Assembly: GCA_016801845.1 (NCBI GenBank) | Contig: CM028928.1 | Coordinates: 12,742,827 to 12,806,826 of the forward strand | Length of the DNA stretch: 64,000 nucleotides | Origin: Polydactylus sextarius | Lineage: Eukaryota; Chordata; Actinopteri; Polynemidae | Direction of reading: 5' to 3' | In this document: one piece after another, positions 61,142 to 64,000 of the stretch | Layout: the number at the start of each line of letters is the position of its first letter | Numbering within the stretch: position 1 is the stretch's first letter | The notes under the pieces: generated by a model | What the model was told of the DNA's origin: nothing | The model's input: the letters and a program-made list of their open reading frames with translations, nothing else | Databases searched by the model: none | Translations under genes and position numbers: made by a program

Positions 61142-62314
61142 GTGGGGGATACAATATGAGGTGTAACTCAATGGTGCCATCACAACAACTGCACCTACCT
61201 CATTTTCACAAGTTTGAAAATAGATTGTTAGTCCCTCCCCTTCTCCTATACAAACAAGATGGCAACCATTGAAGGTGAGAAGGGTTCCTCATCTTTTAGA
61301 CCACCTATAGTGCACAGCATGTTGCTGTAATTCAGTTATGCACTTAAATAGCATTAATTAGCCTACATGTTAACATACAGTGTACATTAGAGCAGGCTAC
61401 AGCCACAATTTTAGAGCTTCCGTTTTTGGATTTTGAAAGGCACAATAAGAAAAAGACACTGTCCACAATCTTTAGATGCTCGGTATTGGCATCAATAAGT
61501 GACAATGTGACAAAGGCTAAGGGCACATCATTGATTGGTCTACAAACCGTCGTTGTCTGTACTATCTCTGTCGAATGTTCAATAACAATGGAGCGCTTCA
61601 AATGTGATCCGAAGGTCATCTCAATGGCTCTGTGTGAAGTTCAAAGTCAGTATCATGTTACTTTGATTTAGTGTGAGGTTACAACCTCGGATCTATATGA
61701 CCCAGATTGGCTCTCATTCCTAATCTGATCAGTCCTATCTGAAATATTTAAAAGCATGTTCAAAGAGTCTGTTCGGCTTTGTTCTGTGAATCTTTCACCT
61801 ACAATGTCGTTCCAATGGAGGACATATACACATATGTTCACCATGCTCTTAATCAAACAATAAACCTACGGTATAGACACTAAGTAACAGTGAAAGTTCA
61901 TATTTTAAAGATTACATTTCACTGAATGATGATAGTTGGTCAGAATTTAAACTATGCTAGATTTTCTGTTTGCTCCATTCTAATGCTTTTCCATTATAAA
62001 ACCTGCCTTCCTACATTCAACAGAGACAAAGAGAGAGAGAGATCAAAGATACTTAAATCATCACACCCAGTGTATGAAATCAAGGGCTCAGATTTACCCA
62101 AACAAGATAATCAGTGTTGGCTACCATATCCTCATTTGTTTTTGAGATCCATTCAGTTCTAAAATCTTTTTTTTTTTTTTTATTGCATGGTTACTTGAGC
62201 AATACTGTTCCAAGTTTCTAACTAAGAATAAAGAATGTATTTGTGTGTGTGTTTGTGTGACTGATTGTATCCTAAATATGCATGAATCAATGGTTGCTCA
62301 GTGGCAGTTGACCA

Positions 62315-62351
<37 letters not shown>

Positions 62352-64000
62352 TCCAGAAGATAAATCTCACATTCTGTGAGTGTTTCCTCTCATAATACCT
62401 CCCGTGTTTCTCCATACAAATTATGTCATACTTTCATTTCCCTTGTTAGCAAAGGCAACACTGAGGATGTATTCACTTTCAGTGAAAAGGGTCCAAAACA
62501 TTCCTCTTAAAATGTCAAGGTTTTTTGTAATTTCTGAAGAAAATAACAATGTAGACTTGAAACGAAGGGTAAAACTTTTCATAATTATCACCCTAAATTG
62601 AATTTCGCCAGCGGCACAGTTTAGGTTAATTACAGTTTAATGAAACCAAAGTGAAGTAATCATATGGACCTTGCCAGTGGCTGAAATGTCATTTTTTTCA
62701 GGGACAAATAATGAAATTATTCATCATTTCCTTTGTGATTTTTCTTTTTCCTGGAGGTGAGATATCAAGACTTTTCCTCCCTAAACCGTTGTGTTTGTCA
62801 GTGTTTTGGAGTGCTTCTTGTATAATACATTACTATTAATGGATTCATCCCCTGGAGGAGCACTTGACCTGCAATTTTAAGGGGAAGCATCTCTGTGTCA
62901 ATAAAACTTACAGGATCTCCTTCTTGAACTGTTGATTGTGGATGTACATTGCTTAGCAAACAGATTTGACTAACTGAGTGAGAAGGTGTATTTATTCAAA
63001 CCATAGATGGAAATACATTTGCACAGGTCCTGTAGCTGAGGGAGTTTTTGGATGTTATACTGATGAGCACAGCTCAAAAGCTGAGACCAAAGTGTGGATG
63101 ATCATGTTAAGACATTCACATGATTATTTTAAGCACAGATTTGTCTTTTTACTTAAAGCCATCAAATTGAAATTGTGGCCAGTGTTCCTGCCCAAAAAAT
63201 ATGATGTCCAGTTTTAATGATGAAGGTAAGAGTGTAAGGGAGAGATGGAGTGGGGTGATTTCATATTCGTATCCCCACACCCACCTGCTCTTCCTGCTTT
63301 TCCTGCTTTAAAACCTGGCTTCATGGGATTTTTTTTACCCCCTTTGAAATGGTTGCTTTTATAAGTTTCTAGATGTTGGACGGACATAATATTTTTATCT
63401 CTTTCCATCTTTTTCTTCTCTCTTCCATCCATCTCTGGTGGTGTTATCACTTTCTCTTTACATGTTTGTCTGTTTCTCTCTTCCCTTGTGGTCTATAAAC
63501 TGTTGATGACTGAGGAAAGAAATAAGCCGTTGAGTAAGGGTTTGGTGAGCTGTTTCTGTGCCTCGAGTGAAATCTGTTTGGATCTGACGGTAAAGCTTTG
63601 TCTTATCTGGTGTCATCCACTCCAGAGTGAAAATGCAGGTGAAGGTCAGAGGACTGAGAGAACAGATGTCAATGATGTCATCAAGAGAAGTAGAATTCAC
63701 TTTAAAGTGCCAGATGTGTCTGTGGACCCAGTGGCTGTTTGACAAACTACAACTCCATAATCAGCTTTGAAAATACAATAAAACAAAGTGAGTACAGAAG
63801 TTGTGGAAAAATATGTAATTCAGAAATCATATTTTATTAACACTAACCTCTGAGCCCTTTGCCAATATAGCATGCTTTGTTTGCCAACCTCAGATCTCAT
63901 TGCCATCCTTTTCACAATCTGTTATTTTGATGCAAGTGTCCCTGCTACATTCTTTTTTGTACAAGCCAAGTCAGAGAGAAAGCCAAATGTACTTTTTCTT
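61142..64000. other. Intergenic to window end
   Basis: No gene recognised. A TA microsatellite at about 62315-62346; a stretch at about 62590-62960 of low-repeat, mixed composition that may be conserved non-coding. The longest open frames are under 100 codons and resemble nothing I know. Confidence 0.6.

Overview
The window is vertebrate nuclear DNA, almost certainly from a teleost fish and probably a percomorph. This rests on small multi-exon genes with GT-AG introns, abundant CA/GT microsatellites, and fish-type repeats: a mariner, a Tc1-like element, a Tc1-type MITE, a hAT-type MITE and tRNA-derived SINEs. There is no bacterial or phage content. Both genes lie on the + strand and have human orthologues on the X chromosome (PTCHD1, ADGRG4).

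Region 1 (about 1.5-14.4 kb) holds ptchd1 or a close ptchd1-like paralogue, a 12-pass RND/Patched-family membrane protein. It has four coding exons: 2645-2992, 7172-7886, 11885-12597 and 12696-13796. The introns are phase-consistent and the predicted product is 958 aa ending in a PDZ ligand (ITTV). Three features stand out: a 60-residue His-rich insertion that looks like a translated CA microsatellite, a 98-bp intron where the human protein is (to my knowledge) encoded by one exon, and an exon-2 acceptor preceded by a long (GT)n tract. Intron 1 carries a decayed mariner.

Region 2 (about 14.4-21.9 kb) is intergenic. It holds microsatellites and a hAT-type MITE.

Region 3 (21942-45663) is an adhesion GPCR best identified as adgrg4 (GPR112). 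I trace 35 phase-compatible exons, lacking only an upstream signal-peptide exon. In order they encode a pentraxin/LamG head, a 20-residue polybasic exon, a Ser/Thr linker, two tandem copies of a Cys-rich SEA-like module built from the same exon cassette, and one 11.1-kb exon encoding a Ser/Thr/Asn mucin-like stalk. After the stalk come a GAIN domain with the GPS cleavage site and tethered agonist, seven transmembrane segments and a short tail. The giant exon is the most striking object in the window. It is packed with N-glycosylation sequons and contains about eight near-identical copies of a 489-bp (163-residue) higher-order repeat. It is interrupted by three small frameshifting deletions, two of them the same 1-nt loss in neighbouring repeat units.

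Region 4 (about 46.3-64 kb) has no gene I can support. It contains a decayed Tc1-like transposon inserted in a TA microsatellite, an inverted pair of SINEs, a duplicated block near 60.5-61.1 kb, simple repeats, and a few stretches that look like conserved non-coding DNA by texture only.
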